Assembly (NCBI GenBank): GCA_021397845.1
Contig: CM038052.1
Span: 174,456,183-174,520,182, forward strand
Length of the DNA: 64,000 bases
Direction: 5' to 3'
Source of the DNA: Areca catechu
Lineage: Eukaryota; Streptophyta; Magnoliopsida; Arecales; Arecaceae
In this document: piece by piece, positions 42,644-52,540 of the stretch
How the letters are laid out: every line of letters begins with the position of its first letter
Position numbering within the stretch: the stretch's first letter is position 1
The notes under the pieces: generated by a model
The model's input: the letters and a program-made list of their open reading frames with translations, nothing else
The model's database searches: none
What the model was told of the DNA's origin: nothing
Translations under genes and position numbers: made by a program

Positions 42644-43119
42644 CCGAGAGAGAGCGTCATAAAAAAGTACATCGGCGAGCTTCCACTATCCACCATGATT
42701 CGATGTACAGGGTGTTTCGCGATGGTCATCTCGACCACCACGGCATCATCGTTTATATTGCCGCTAAATTCCCCTCCTTTGGGAGGGATTACATTCTCCG
42801 GGGTTTCCCGGGCTCTCTTCTCTGCTCGGCCAGATCCGCGTGAGATCATGCCCACGGGCCTCTCTGTTGGCCGGTTGTCGATCGCAGGGACAGGTGGCAA
42901 GGCCGCGAGCGGCTGCTTTTCGGAGGGAGCCTCGTTCTTGACGAACTTCCGGAGGTATCCCCTCCCGATCAGCTCCTCGATCTCCCGCTTCAGGTGGCGG
43001 CACTCCTCCGTGTCATGCCCGTGCTCGCGGTGGAATTGGCAGTACTTTGATTTGTCTCGGGCTGCCCTCGGGTTCTGAGGTGGAGGTCGGCGGAGATAAC
43101 GCTCGCCCTCGATTTCCAT
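42640..43119 (-). pseudogene. Element A gag C-terminus and protease
   Basis: The frame starts near M-E-I-E-G-E-R-Y, includes the C-Q-F-H-R-E-H-G-H-D-T-E-E-C zinc motif at about 43005-43044 and reaches the protease active site D-S-G-S-S at about 42676-42690. A frameshift follows within a few codons, cutting the protease off. Confidence 0.85.
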
Positions 43120-44446
43120 AAGGATTTTGGCTCGAGGTGCGAGGAGAGGGTTGTACCTCCGCTCGGGGCAGATTCGGCCCTCGGCCTTGGGTTCGGGCGA
43201 GGGTCGGCTGGTGGCCCGGCCTCCGAGCTCCCGGGGCGTCCCTCGGGTTCGACTTCTTCAAAATCTTCCCGTCCAGCTCTCGACGGGTGCGGTCGGCCTC
43301 CTCCGCTCGGATGGTACTGTGGGCGCGGAGGAGGAGCTCGGAATACGTCCTGGGCGGCTTCTTGTCCAGGGAATAGGTCAGGCGGGACGTCTTGAGCCCG
43401 CGCTTTAGAGCCAGCATAGCGACGGGCTCGTCCAAGCTGTAGATCTCCAGGGCCGCGGTCTTAAACCGGGCGATGTAGTCACGGAGCAGCTCCTGGTCCT
43501 GCTGGCGGACGGAGAAGAGGCTGTCCACCTCCCTTGGCACCTTTCGACAAGCGTCGAAATGCGCCACAAACTTTCCTTCCAGCTGCTGGAAGGAGCGAAT
43601 GGATCCGGGCTCGAGACGGGCGAACCAGACTCGGGCGGCCTTCCGAAGGGTTGCAGGGAAGGCGATGCACAGAAGGGCGTCGGTGGCACCCTGGACCCTC
43701 ATGAGGGCTTTATAACCCTCCAGGTGGTCCAGGGGGTCGGTGGTCCCGTCGTAGGGGTCCACCTGCGGCATGCGGAACCGTTTCGGGATTGGTTCCGTCT
43801 GGATCTCTTCGGAGAAAGGGGGGCGGGAGTCGTAGCCCGCCGGGTCGGCTGACGAGTTCTGCAGGTCGGCGAATCGCTGGGCGAACTCCGCCAACTTGCG
43901 CTCGTGTTCCTCTAGGCGCCTTTCGGCCTGGCGCCTGATGGCTTCGTCGGTGGAGTCTTCCACCGAGACTGCAGGTGAGGGAGGCGCCGATTGGTCTCGG
44001 CGCGGGGTCCGGACCCGGCGTCGCTTGCTGCGATGCGCCGTTTCGGCCCCATCGGCCGGGGATCGACTCTCGTGATCCTCCGAGCCGGAATAGTCTTTCT
44101 TCGGGGGAGCTTGGCGGCTCTCTCGGGGGTTGGAGATGGCTTGCGGATGGGACGGCCTGCCCTGGATTGAGCGCAGGCTCCCACGCTGTCCCGCGACCCG
44201 GGCCGCGGGGGTCCCTGGCTGCGGCTGAGTGGCCAGGGACCGTTGCTGATGCTGGAGCTGTCGGACCGCTGAGGTCAAGGTCTGCAGCTGCTGGACGATG
44301 GCCGCAAGGGATCCGTCCGCCGGGGTAGGCTGCTGCAGAAGAGGAGGGGGAGCGGGAAGCTCCCGTTCGGGGGTGTGGCCCCCTGGCGGGGAGTGGGCTT
44401 CTCCCACTCGGCTGGTGGACGCCTCGCGACCACGAGTGACCACCAT
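43110..44446 (-). pseudogene. Element A gag
   Basis: The frame begins M-V-V-T-R-G-R-E-A-S (44446; an upstream in-frame Met at 44485 also exists). A Pro/Gln-rich head and a basic Arg/Ser-rich stretch come next. The retrotransposon gag domain is at about 43400-43800 (V-D-P-Y-D-G-T-T-D-P-L-D-H, G-S-I-R-S-F-Q-Q-L-E-G-K-F). The frame slips near 43140, so the zinc motif lies in another frame. Confidence 0.88.
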
Positions 44447-44510
44447 TGTTAGGGAGCGTGATACCTGCAAAAAGCTAGTTCCCACTGGGGGTTAGTGCCC
44501 TGCCCCCCTA

Positions 44511-44522
44511 CCTGGCGCGCCA
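44511..44522 (-). other. Element A primer binding site
   Basis: On the minus strand TGGCGCGCCAGG, three bases after the 5' LTR end. It is not the iMet type and contains the palindrome GGCGCGCC. Element B has the same site. Confidence 0.75.
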
Positions 44523-44525
44523 ATC

Positions 44526-46129
44526 TGTTGCCGTCCTCGTCGTCGCGCCCGTGCAGAGGATCAGCCGATCCTCCCTGACCGCCTGGCAGAGGAGCCTCCC
44601 TTCCTGCGAGAAGCCTGCAACAAAGGGGTTAGAGGACCCTGGCCGGGGATTCCGGCGAGGGGGCTCCGACGGTCAAGTCAGTAGACGACGTGGAGGAACA
44701 GACTCTCCCTCCCGATCCCCCTGGAGGGTCTCAGGCTTGGAGAGTTAACTGGTGAAGGGAAAGCGCCGGGGACCGGAAACTCGGCTGGGCCTGCCCGCTG
44801 AGCTCGCGTCCAGTCTTTCCTTCTCGGGATCCCTGGTTTTCTTCCTCCCAGCGAGGCCTTATGCCGGTCTTTCCTTCTTGTCCCCAGGCTCTTTGGCTTA
44901 CCTTGCAGTCTTTGGATCCTTCCCTCTTTATCTCCCTCCGTCGTGCGCTCGTCCTTTTCTCCCTCGAAAACTCCTCCTCCCTGTCTTCCTTTCTTTTCCC
45001 TTTCTGGTGAAGGAGGCCAGGCGGCTTTCCGACCTCGTCCGCCGGGCCCAGCAGGAAAAAGGCAAGGACAGAAGAGAAAAAGAGGGAAGGCGGCGCTGGC
45101 AGAGCGGCAAGTCGTCAGGCCTCGGGCTTCGTGAGGGTGCTCTTTTCCCCGGGCGTGGGCGCTATCCGTTTACGGGCCTATTCCGTCAGGATCGGGTCTC
45201 TCGACCGCGGGACCTGCCGGGCCAATGTAAGTGACGTTCCGCGTGCCGCCGCCCTCCGTACGGGACGCCGTCTGGGGTCGGTACGGCCCGAGGGATGGCC
45301 TCGGGACCCGTCGCTTTCCCCGGGGCCTCTCCGTACGAGCGGTCTGGCCTCGGCTGAGTTGGACCTATCTCCGGGACCAATTGGCGAGAGGCGAGGGATC
45401 GGCCGACCTCGGCTTAGGTGGACCCCTCCTGGGTGGACACCTGGCGAGGCGGCAGAGGGTCGCCTGGCTTCGGCCGAGGTGGGCCCGTCTCCGGGTGGCC
45501 ACCTGGCGCAAGGCGAAGGGTCGGCCGACCTCGCACTAGGTGGACCCCTCCTGGGTGGACACCTGGCGAGGCGGCAGGAGGTCGCCTGGCTTCGGCCGAG
45601 GTGGACCCGTCTCCGGGTGGCCACCTGGCGCAAGGCGAAGGGTCGGCCGACCTCGCACTAGGTGGACCCCTCCTGGGTGGACACCTGGCGAGGCGGCAGA
45701 GGGTCGCCTGGCTTCGGCCGAGGTGGGCCCGTCTCCGGGTGGCCACGGCGCAAGGCGAAGAGTCGGCCGACCTCGCACTAGGTGGACCCCTCCTGGGTGG
45801 ACACCTGGCGAGGCGGCAGGAGGTCGCCTGGCTTTGGCCGAGGTGGACCCGTCTCCGGTGGCCACCTGGCGCAAGGCGAGGGGTCGGCCGACCTCGGCCG
45901 ACCACTTGGGTCGTCTCCTTCGCGCGCGGGGCGCAGATGAGTCGGTGGAGGAACCCCGCGCGAGCTCGACCTCGGCCTGGCGGTCTGCTCTCGGATAATC
46001 GTCGGGCGGCGCGATCTTGCCGACCCCAGCTTTAAGGGCGTGGCGCTGATTCTGGCGGGAAAACTCACACGTGGCTTGTTCGCATTCGGCGATACCTGAG
46101 CCTGGCCACGTCACTGTCACGGATGTAAC
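44526..46129 (-). repeat. Element A 5' LTR (1,604 bp)
   Basis: Very similar to 33449-35168, but with four 122-bp units (45413-45900) instead of five and scattered small indels. Its outer end lacks the final A of TGTAACA (minus strand: the leading T), leaving GTAAC directly against the TGGGT duplication. Confidence 0.93.
45413..45900. repeat. 122-bp tandem repeats in element A 5' LTR
   Basis: Four units anchored by TAGGTGGACCCCTCCTGGGT at about 45415, 45537, 45659 and 45780. Same unit as in the 3' LTR. Confidence 0.93.
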
Positions 46130-46134
46130 TGGGT
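46130..46134 (+). repeat. Target-site duplication TGGGT of element A, right
   Basis: Matches 33444-33448. Confidence 0.88.
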
Positions 46135-46763
46135 CAATAAATACCCCATCAACCCCCCTTTGTAATCAATTATTAATCAATATACAATAAAACTCTGTCA
46201 AATTTTATTCCTTTGTTGTGTGCATTGCGAGGTGTGAGGCCATATTTATTCAGCTGTCAAGAAATCCAAATCCACAATTTCTAAACCCTCCTTTCTTTCA
46301 TTCCTTCCTTTCCATTGCTACTTTTAATTCGTGTTTCTTTCTTTGTTGAGTGTTATAGGTGAACAGGAATCAAGATCAGGTGTTCTTACCTTGGAATCGA
46401 TATCGTACGAAAGAGCGAAGCCTGGAAGCAAGATCTTGAAATCCTATCACTATGATCTTAAGAGTCCTGCCATATCTACATCGAGAAAGCGACCTTTGTT
46501 GGTACAACTGAACTTTTCTCATCTCATAATTTCTGACTCATTGAATAGATCCTAGTTTACGGTGGTTTCTCAACCACCAGATCCTGTTTTTTTTTAATTG
46601 CTTTATAGGTTTACTTGTACGAGTAATTGAATTAGTTTCCTTCGCTATCTCCTTTGAAGTCTTCTTTAAAATCTGAAAAATATAAAAAAATTAGTTTCTA
46701 ATTTTTCTCTGTTAATTAGTTATTAATTTTAGTAATTTAGTTTTGGTTTTCTATCCCACATCA
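46130..46763 (+). repeat. Right part of the interrupted chromovirus LTR
   Basis: Continues from 33448 across element A. GTCAATAAATACCCC resembles a TATA region and TTTGTAATCAATTATTAATC a polyadenylation region. The LTR ends CCCACATCA at 46763, just before a primer site. Confidence 0.65.
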
Positions 46764-46767
46764 GTTT

Positions 46768-46779
46768 TGGTATCAGAGC
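46768..46779 (+). other. Primer binding site (iMet tRNA type)
   Basis: TGGTATCAGAGC, four bases after the LTR end CCCACATCA. It marks the start of the internal part of the second chromovirus. Confidence 0.85.
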
Positions 46780-48090
46780 AGGTTAAACTAGGGTTTAATC
46801 TCTCTTGTGCCGACTTAGTTCTCTTTAAGTACTCGAATCGGGTGCTTCACCATGGCCATTCGATCATAGAAAAAAGTAGGGCTGCAAGACCCTCACAACC
46901 CATTCAAATGGGATTTCCTATGGCATGTAGGGGTGCTGCTGTGAATTGACCCTTGAAGAAGAAAATAAAGAGATAGGCATCTTTAGGTTTTAATTTCTGC
47001 TTCTCGACTATCTTAGTATATAGTATGTTGTTTTAATTGTTTCTATCTATGATAACTCATAAAAATCTAATTTTTATTTTGCTATATTTGTTATAATTGA
47101 AAATATTTTTTAGAATTTTCTCATGAATTATTTCAGTTTGTATATTTTCTGCCTGCCGAAATACTACCTAAGAATAGTTTTGCCCTGTTTTTCAGCAAAG
47201 CTAATTTCAGCAAGTTTAGGATTTTTTTGGTAAAATCTTTTGCATATCTTAATATTTCCTGCATATTAGATACTTATCTATAGAATATATCCTTGTTAAA
47301 AAAAAATTAATTAATTTTCATTTTCTTCTATTTTTGCTTATTTGCATATTAGTGTTTCATCTTGTGTGTGCATCATCAAGTAACCTAATCTTAAGGGCAC
47401 TTGAACATTTAGATCATGACAGGATTTCATCACTTATCCTGAGCCCACAACAACTGCCTATTGCATCCAAACCTAACCTTAATTAAAATTGATTAGACTT
47501 AATTTGCTCTAGTGAGCTAGGGACATCAACAGGTCAGGTTCAACCTTTCTGGGAAAACTAGTTACACTCAATTCGGCATTTGTGTCTTGAAGCTGATGTC
47601 TAGGCTAGAGGTCCAGAGGCAAATGCTCTAAGCAGTTTCGTGGTTTTTAATTAGGACCCTGTGAGATCAAGGAAAGCCTTCCACGACCCCACCTCTTACC
47701 TGGCCAGTGGACAGCATAATTGTTGTCTTGGCTGTAATTCAGTCGACTCATTTTGTTTGAGCTCTAGGTCTAGGAAACCCTAGTCCAAGTCGAGTTCGAT
47801 ATATTTGCATTGCATAACCCCTAAATTAGGAGACCAATACTTGTAGCCTCGAACCCAACCCAGTCTGGTTTAACCATGGAGTCTAGCTTTGAGACCTTCA
47901 CTGAACAGTGTACCAAAATGAACCATAAGTTTAATTGACTGGACCAACGATTAGGGAACCTAAAAAAAACCCGTAAGACCCGTCCTGAACCTAAATTTGA
48001 AACACATTCTGACCCATTCCTGGAACCAACCCTAGGATAGCCCCTCACCAGGACCCAATCTAGGAGAATAACCATAGGAGACCCAATTCT
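46780..48090 (+). other. Chromovirus leader, no open gene
   Basis: AT-rich leader-like sequence between the primer site and gag. A run with many stops near 47870-48060 resembles a decayed gag N-terminus (Q-C-T-K-M-N-H-K-F type reading). Confidence 0.4.
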
Positions 48091-48094
48091 GATT

Positions 48095-48930
48095 TCATGA
48101 ACCAAGATGAGAGCCACTAGGTACATTAGGTTAGGAGCACCTACATTTGGTGGTGATCTTGATCTTGAGGAATATCTTAATTGGGAAAGAGGTATGGATG
48201 AGTATTTTGCTTGGGATGTAATGTCAGAAAAAAGGAAATATAAATTTGCCAAAACCAAGTTAGCTCACCATGCTAGAACCTATTGGGATAAGTTTGAAAG
48301 GATGATTAGACTACAAGTAGAAATCTCCATAACTACCTGGCGAGCCATGAAAAGCAAGCTTAGAGAAATGTACCTTCCTGCACCCTACCATTAGGGATCC
48401 TATGAACCCAAACTATACGAACCCAGATCTATAACCCATAGATCCAAACCCATATCCTATGAACCCATAGAACCCATAACCCTTAGATATCAATCAAGTA
48501 TTAATCAGATTCCACTTAGTCAACCTGAACCTACTAGGTTCAGTGCACCTAGTCAAAATCCTAGAGCCAGCCAGTTGCCCCTTAACCGACCTACTCCTAC
48601 TACCCCATTGCTTCACAAAGATAACATTGAAGAAGAAATGTATGAGGCTAAGGTGAACTTAGTGGATGAGTATGAGGGAGAAAAAAAAATACATATGTCT
48701 GACATAGAATTAGCTGACCCGGTAGGTACCCAAACTAAATCCAACCCAAAGATAGCTAACCCTGACCATACCCAAACTGAAGCCATATTGGAAGTACAAG
48801 TGGAAAAAGAAATCCATGAGGAACTTAACCCTACTACTGAGACCTTACCTAGGAAAACCCTAGAAAAGTGTCAAGTCATAGAGCCAAGTCCTAAAATTCA
48901 GGAACCAGAAGAGCTTATGAGGACTTGATT
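48095..48930 (+). pseudogene. Second chromovirus gag, broken
   Basis: The frame 48107-48394 reads R-L-G-A-P-T-F-G-G-D-L-D, E-E-Y-L-N-W-E, M-S-E-K-R-K-Y-K-F-A and T-Y-W-D-K-F, the same gag core as in the element at 26172-30628 but diverged. The frame stops after P-A-P-Y-H, and a second frame (48575-48928) covers an acidic/Pro-rich tail without a zinc knuckle. Confidence 0.75.
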
Positions 48931-49429
48931 TTTCCAAACTAGCAACCTCAAGAAGAATTCACTCCATCAATCCCAATTGAAGATCTTTTTCTAAAAATTG
49001 CTGTCCCATTCTTCTATAAGGCAGACACTGTAGAAATACCCCAAACCTTTAATGTTAACCCCATTAGTCTAGGACCAATCCTCGAACCCTTTTCTTATTT
49101 CCTACCCTACCAAGTCAACTCCGAACCCAGTTCTTATTTTTTACCTTTTCCTGAAGCTTCCAGCATTTCTAGGACCATTAGTTTGCATTTTATAGAAGTA
49201 AGCATGTTGCATAAGTCCATTGAGCATGTTAGGTTTACAACCTGGCAGACCCTATGGCATTTATTAGGAGTGCATGTCAAGTTTTCATCTGCATGTCATC
49301 CACCGACCAAGAGTCAAGCACATAATTGAAATTAAGGACTTAAATAGACAAAAAAAATATAAATATAAATAAATAATAAATAATAAATAAATATATTTCT
49401 TTAAGTAGAAATGCATAGTTGAGTCTATT
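48931..49429 (+). other. Remnant linker of the second chromovirus
   Basis: No domain is clear. Low-complexity A-rich sequence (AAATAAATAATAAATAATAA type) at 49345-49395. Confidence 0.4.
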
Positions 49430-49735
49430 AGACATTTGCAAAGTCATATGCTCAATATATTAAAGAATTCTATAAGAATCATATGGCTAATTTAAGAGAA
49501 GACTCAAAGAATACAATAAAGGAGACTTTGTTATGGTTAGGCTACGACCTGAACTAGTTATATGCCCGTAGTAGTGGACCATACAAAGTAATTAAGAAAA
49601 TATGACCTAATGCCTACGTACTTGAATTGCCACCTGAACTAGGCATTAGCTCTACTTTTAACATTTCAGACCTTATCGAGTATAGGGAGCCAACGTTGAT
49701 TCCTAGTGAGCATTATATATAGATGGCTCACATGA
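49430..49735 (+). pseudogene. Second chromovirus integrase C-terminal remnant
   Basis: Readings S-G-P-Y-K-V-I-K-K, N-A-Y-V-L-E-L-P-P-E-L-G-I-S-S-T-F-N and D-L-I-E-Y-R-E-P-T-L match the SH3-like end of chromovirus integrases. Protease, RT, RNase H and the integrase core are missing between gag and here, an internal deletion similar to that in 26172-30628. Confidence 0.7.
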
Positions 49736-49739
49736 AACA

Positions 49740-50512
49740 GTTCAGCATGGAAAATTCCAAGAAAGGCTATTTTCTGATAGGCCATGGAATTACTCTCTCC
49801 AAAAAGGATTGTGCATCAACTCCTGATGAGAGAGAGCTATGAGTAGAGTCCCATATGCTTCGACAGTGGGATCTATTATATATGCAATGACATGTACTAG
49901 ACCAGACATGGCATACTCACTAGGAGTAGTGAGTAGATACCAGTCTGACCCAGGTGAAGCGCATTGGAAGGTGATGAAAACCATCCTAAAGTATTTGAGA
50001 AATACTAAAGATCAATGGCTTATTTATGGAGAGCCTGACTTAAAACTTGTTGGTTATACTGATTCAAGTTTTCAGTCCGATAGAGATGATAGCAAAAATA
50101 TGTCAGGCTTTGTATTTACCCTCAATGGAGGAGCCATCTACTAGAAAAGTTCCAAGCAACACACCGTGGTGGACTTGATTTGTGAAGCAGAATATATTGC
50201 AGCATCAGATGCAGCAAAGGAAGCTGTGTGGCGATGAAAGTTCCTAGACGAGCTAGGAGTGGCACCTTCCCTAGATGGCCCTGTTCCAGTATTTTGTGAT
50301 AGCACTGGAGCCATAGCTCGAGCCAAGGAACCAAAGTCCTATCAACACACCAAGCACATTCGGCGCCGCTACCACCTCGTGCGAGAGATTGTGGCACGAG
50401 GAGACATCGACCTTCAGAAGATCGATGGAAAAGAAAATATGGCCGACCCCTTCACTAAAGCAGTCGAAATTCAAGAGTTTAAAGATTATAATTGGAAAAT
50501 AGGAATGTGATT
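49740..50512 (+). pseudogene. Ty1/copia RNase H C-terminal fragment
   Basis: Frame 49839-50144 reads V-P-Y-A-S-T-V-G-S-I-I-Y-A-M, R-P-D-M-A-Y-S-L-G-V-V-S and G-Y-T-D-S-S-F-Q-S-D. Frame 50259-50510 continues with F-C-D-S-T-G-A-I-A, K-H-I-R-R-R-Y-H and M-A-D-P-F-T-K-A. These are standard copia RNase H motifs. A TAG near 50142 and a TGA near 50236 break the frame. It directly abuts chromovirus sequence on its left, so the rest of the copia element is deleted. Confidence 0.88.
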
Positions 50513-50544
50513 CTGTTCTGATTGGCTTTAGTCCAAGTGGGAGT

Positions 50545-52520
50545 TGTTGAAAATTATGTCCCAAATCCAATCGTCTAGGCTGTAGATGGTTATACTATTT
50601 GTATATAAATTTTGATATAAATAAAAGTTATTTTTGGCTGTTCATCACAGGTGCATTTTTCCTAATTTAAACTCTTTTGTGATGATGTCCTTTAAACTAC
50701 CTTGTATGCAATGTAGAGAGGATGCATCGTGTAGTTCATAAATTTGTTTGTGATCAAAGGATACACTATTTTGGGATGATGGTGTATCGAGAGTAGGTCG
50801 TTGATATCATATCTGTCGGTTGTCCTCTTAACCAAATAGCATGGAGATGCTGGTATGACATCGAGTGTTGTATTTGATACTTCACTGAATGTGACTCTCA
50901 TACGAGATTCTCTTGCTACCGAAAAGAAGTCTTGTATTAGAATGTAGACTTGAATTATTCCTTCGACCTGAGATCACTATGGTAGCTTGCAAGCAACTCA
51001 CTGTGCTTAGGCACTGGACTACCCGGATTTCTAATCCAGTGACGGAAGGTTGCTGGGTACAGTCAAGTACTTGTGTAGCAGTAGTAGGATCGAGATAGAA
51101 TTGACCTCTCCAAATGATTTGGATTGAATGCTTTATATATCTCAATTGAGAAAGACCTTGGCCAGGGCATTCCTTGTAAAGGGTTGCAGGGATTCTTTGA
51201 GACATATTCAGATGGACTGTTTAGGGTTGGGTAGTTTAACCCTATGCCATCCGAAGTATTAGGAGGTGCAGGGAATAAGTTCAATGCTATTCCATGTTCG
51301 ACAGGTTCTTGTTGCTCTGCACCTTCAACCTATCCAGACGCCGGGTATCATTGCTAGATGGTGACTTTGGCTAGTACTGGAAATGTTCCCGTGCTACCGT
51401 TTAGTGTTTGAACCTATAGGATTGCACATCGATGATTTTTTCTTATTTTGTTGGCATACGAACAATTGGAAATTATTCCGGACTCGTTTGACAAAGTCTT
51501 GTCAAAACTTCTGTTCGAGCTGACTCTTCTTGAACGAGTCGACTCGAGCCGAGTCGACTCGAATGACGGAATCCAACAATAACTGAAATTGCTTAATTAA
51601 TTGCTGTAATTGTTGTCAAAATTAATGGGGAATTTCCTGTTTTTGTGCTGGGTGGTTGCTGAATTCCAAAGGTCCTAGGAATCCCAAGAGACTCATAACT
51701 CTCCAATAATCTCTCTTTAGTCCTCTTAGTGGTTTTAGGGATTATTTATTTCTGCTGGGTAGATTGTGGATGTGAGTAGATCAGATTTGTTATTCCACCA
51801 TTTTTGAGGTCGAGACTCTCTCCATTCCTTGGGTTAGAGATCTTCTAAGACCTCTTAGAGATTGAAAGACCTTTGGGATAGAGTGAGTTTTGGATGGGAT
51901 TTCTGATGGCATACTTTCTATTGAAAGGTTTGGGATAGAGATAACTGGGAGAGTCCTAGTTCTATTCCAGCACTACTGTAGTAACTTGCACTTCAAGGAG
52001 TTGAAGGTGTCCCACTCATCTTCAAGGAGTTGAAGAAGAAGGAGTCCATCCGATAAAGCTTCCATAGGGGCTAGCACCTCAAAAGAAAGAAGAAGGAATC
52101 GTGCTACACGGTATGAACCACCTGTAGAGGCAGTCACAAGTACAGCTTACAGATTCATTTTTTCTATAGGTTTGTGCCGTCCCTGGGATCGCGACTGAGA
52201 GGTGGGCGTTTCTGCAACTTTCGGTTCATCCCGGTGAACGTCATCGAGATATGTACTTATTTTATGTATGACATAATTGTCCATACCGCATCATTGTATG
52301 GTTATATGAATAGTTCCATATTTCATACTATGGATGCATGATTTCATATTTTTATTCCTCTAGATGCATCAAGATCATGGTAAAGGGGTTATGTTAATTA
52401 GATTAACATCTTGATAAAATAGTTTTATCACTTTCCGCTGCTGCATGCTCTTAAAAAAATTTTTAAATGCATGCATCGCCCCTAGGAACAGTTCCTTTCA
52501 GTCACGGGGGTACTGCACAC
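50545..52520 (+). repeat. Copia 3' LTR following the RNase H fragment
   Basis: A purine-rich tract (AAGTGGGAGT, 50535-50544) precedes TGTTGAAAATTATGTCCC, a usual start for this group of copia LTRs, 33 bp after the pol stop. The right end lies near 52500-52520, before a primer-site-like sequence. Without a partner LTR the boundary is provisional. Confidence 0.65.
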
Positions 52521-52528
52521 CATGGATG

Positions 52529-52540
52529 TTGGTATCAGAG
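52529..52540 (+). other. Primer-site-like sequence after the copia LTR
   Basis: TTGGTATCAGAG has the iMet-type core, yet lies to the right of what looks like a 3' LTR. The downstream sequence is an antisense Tat gag. Confidence 0.45.

Larger units (their letters stand above)
33449..46129 (-). mobile_element. Element A: complete Tat-lineage Ty3/gypsy retrotransposon, coding frames broken
   Basis: A 12.7-kb element on the minus strand, bounded by LTRs (44526-46129 as 5', 33449-35168 as 3') and a TGGGT duplication. Minus-strand order: primer site, gag, protease, RT, RNase H, a second archaeal-type RNase H, integrase, then a 119-bp tandem array. An extra gene of opposite orientation lies next to the 3' LTR. 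The second RNase H and the extra gene beyond integrase are hallmarks of the Tat clade. Several one-base frameshifts break gag-pol. It inserted into the LTR of another retrotransposon. Confidence 0.93.
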
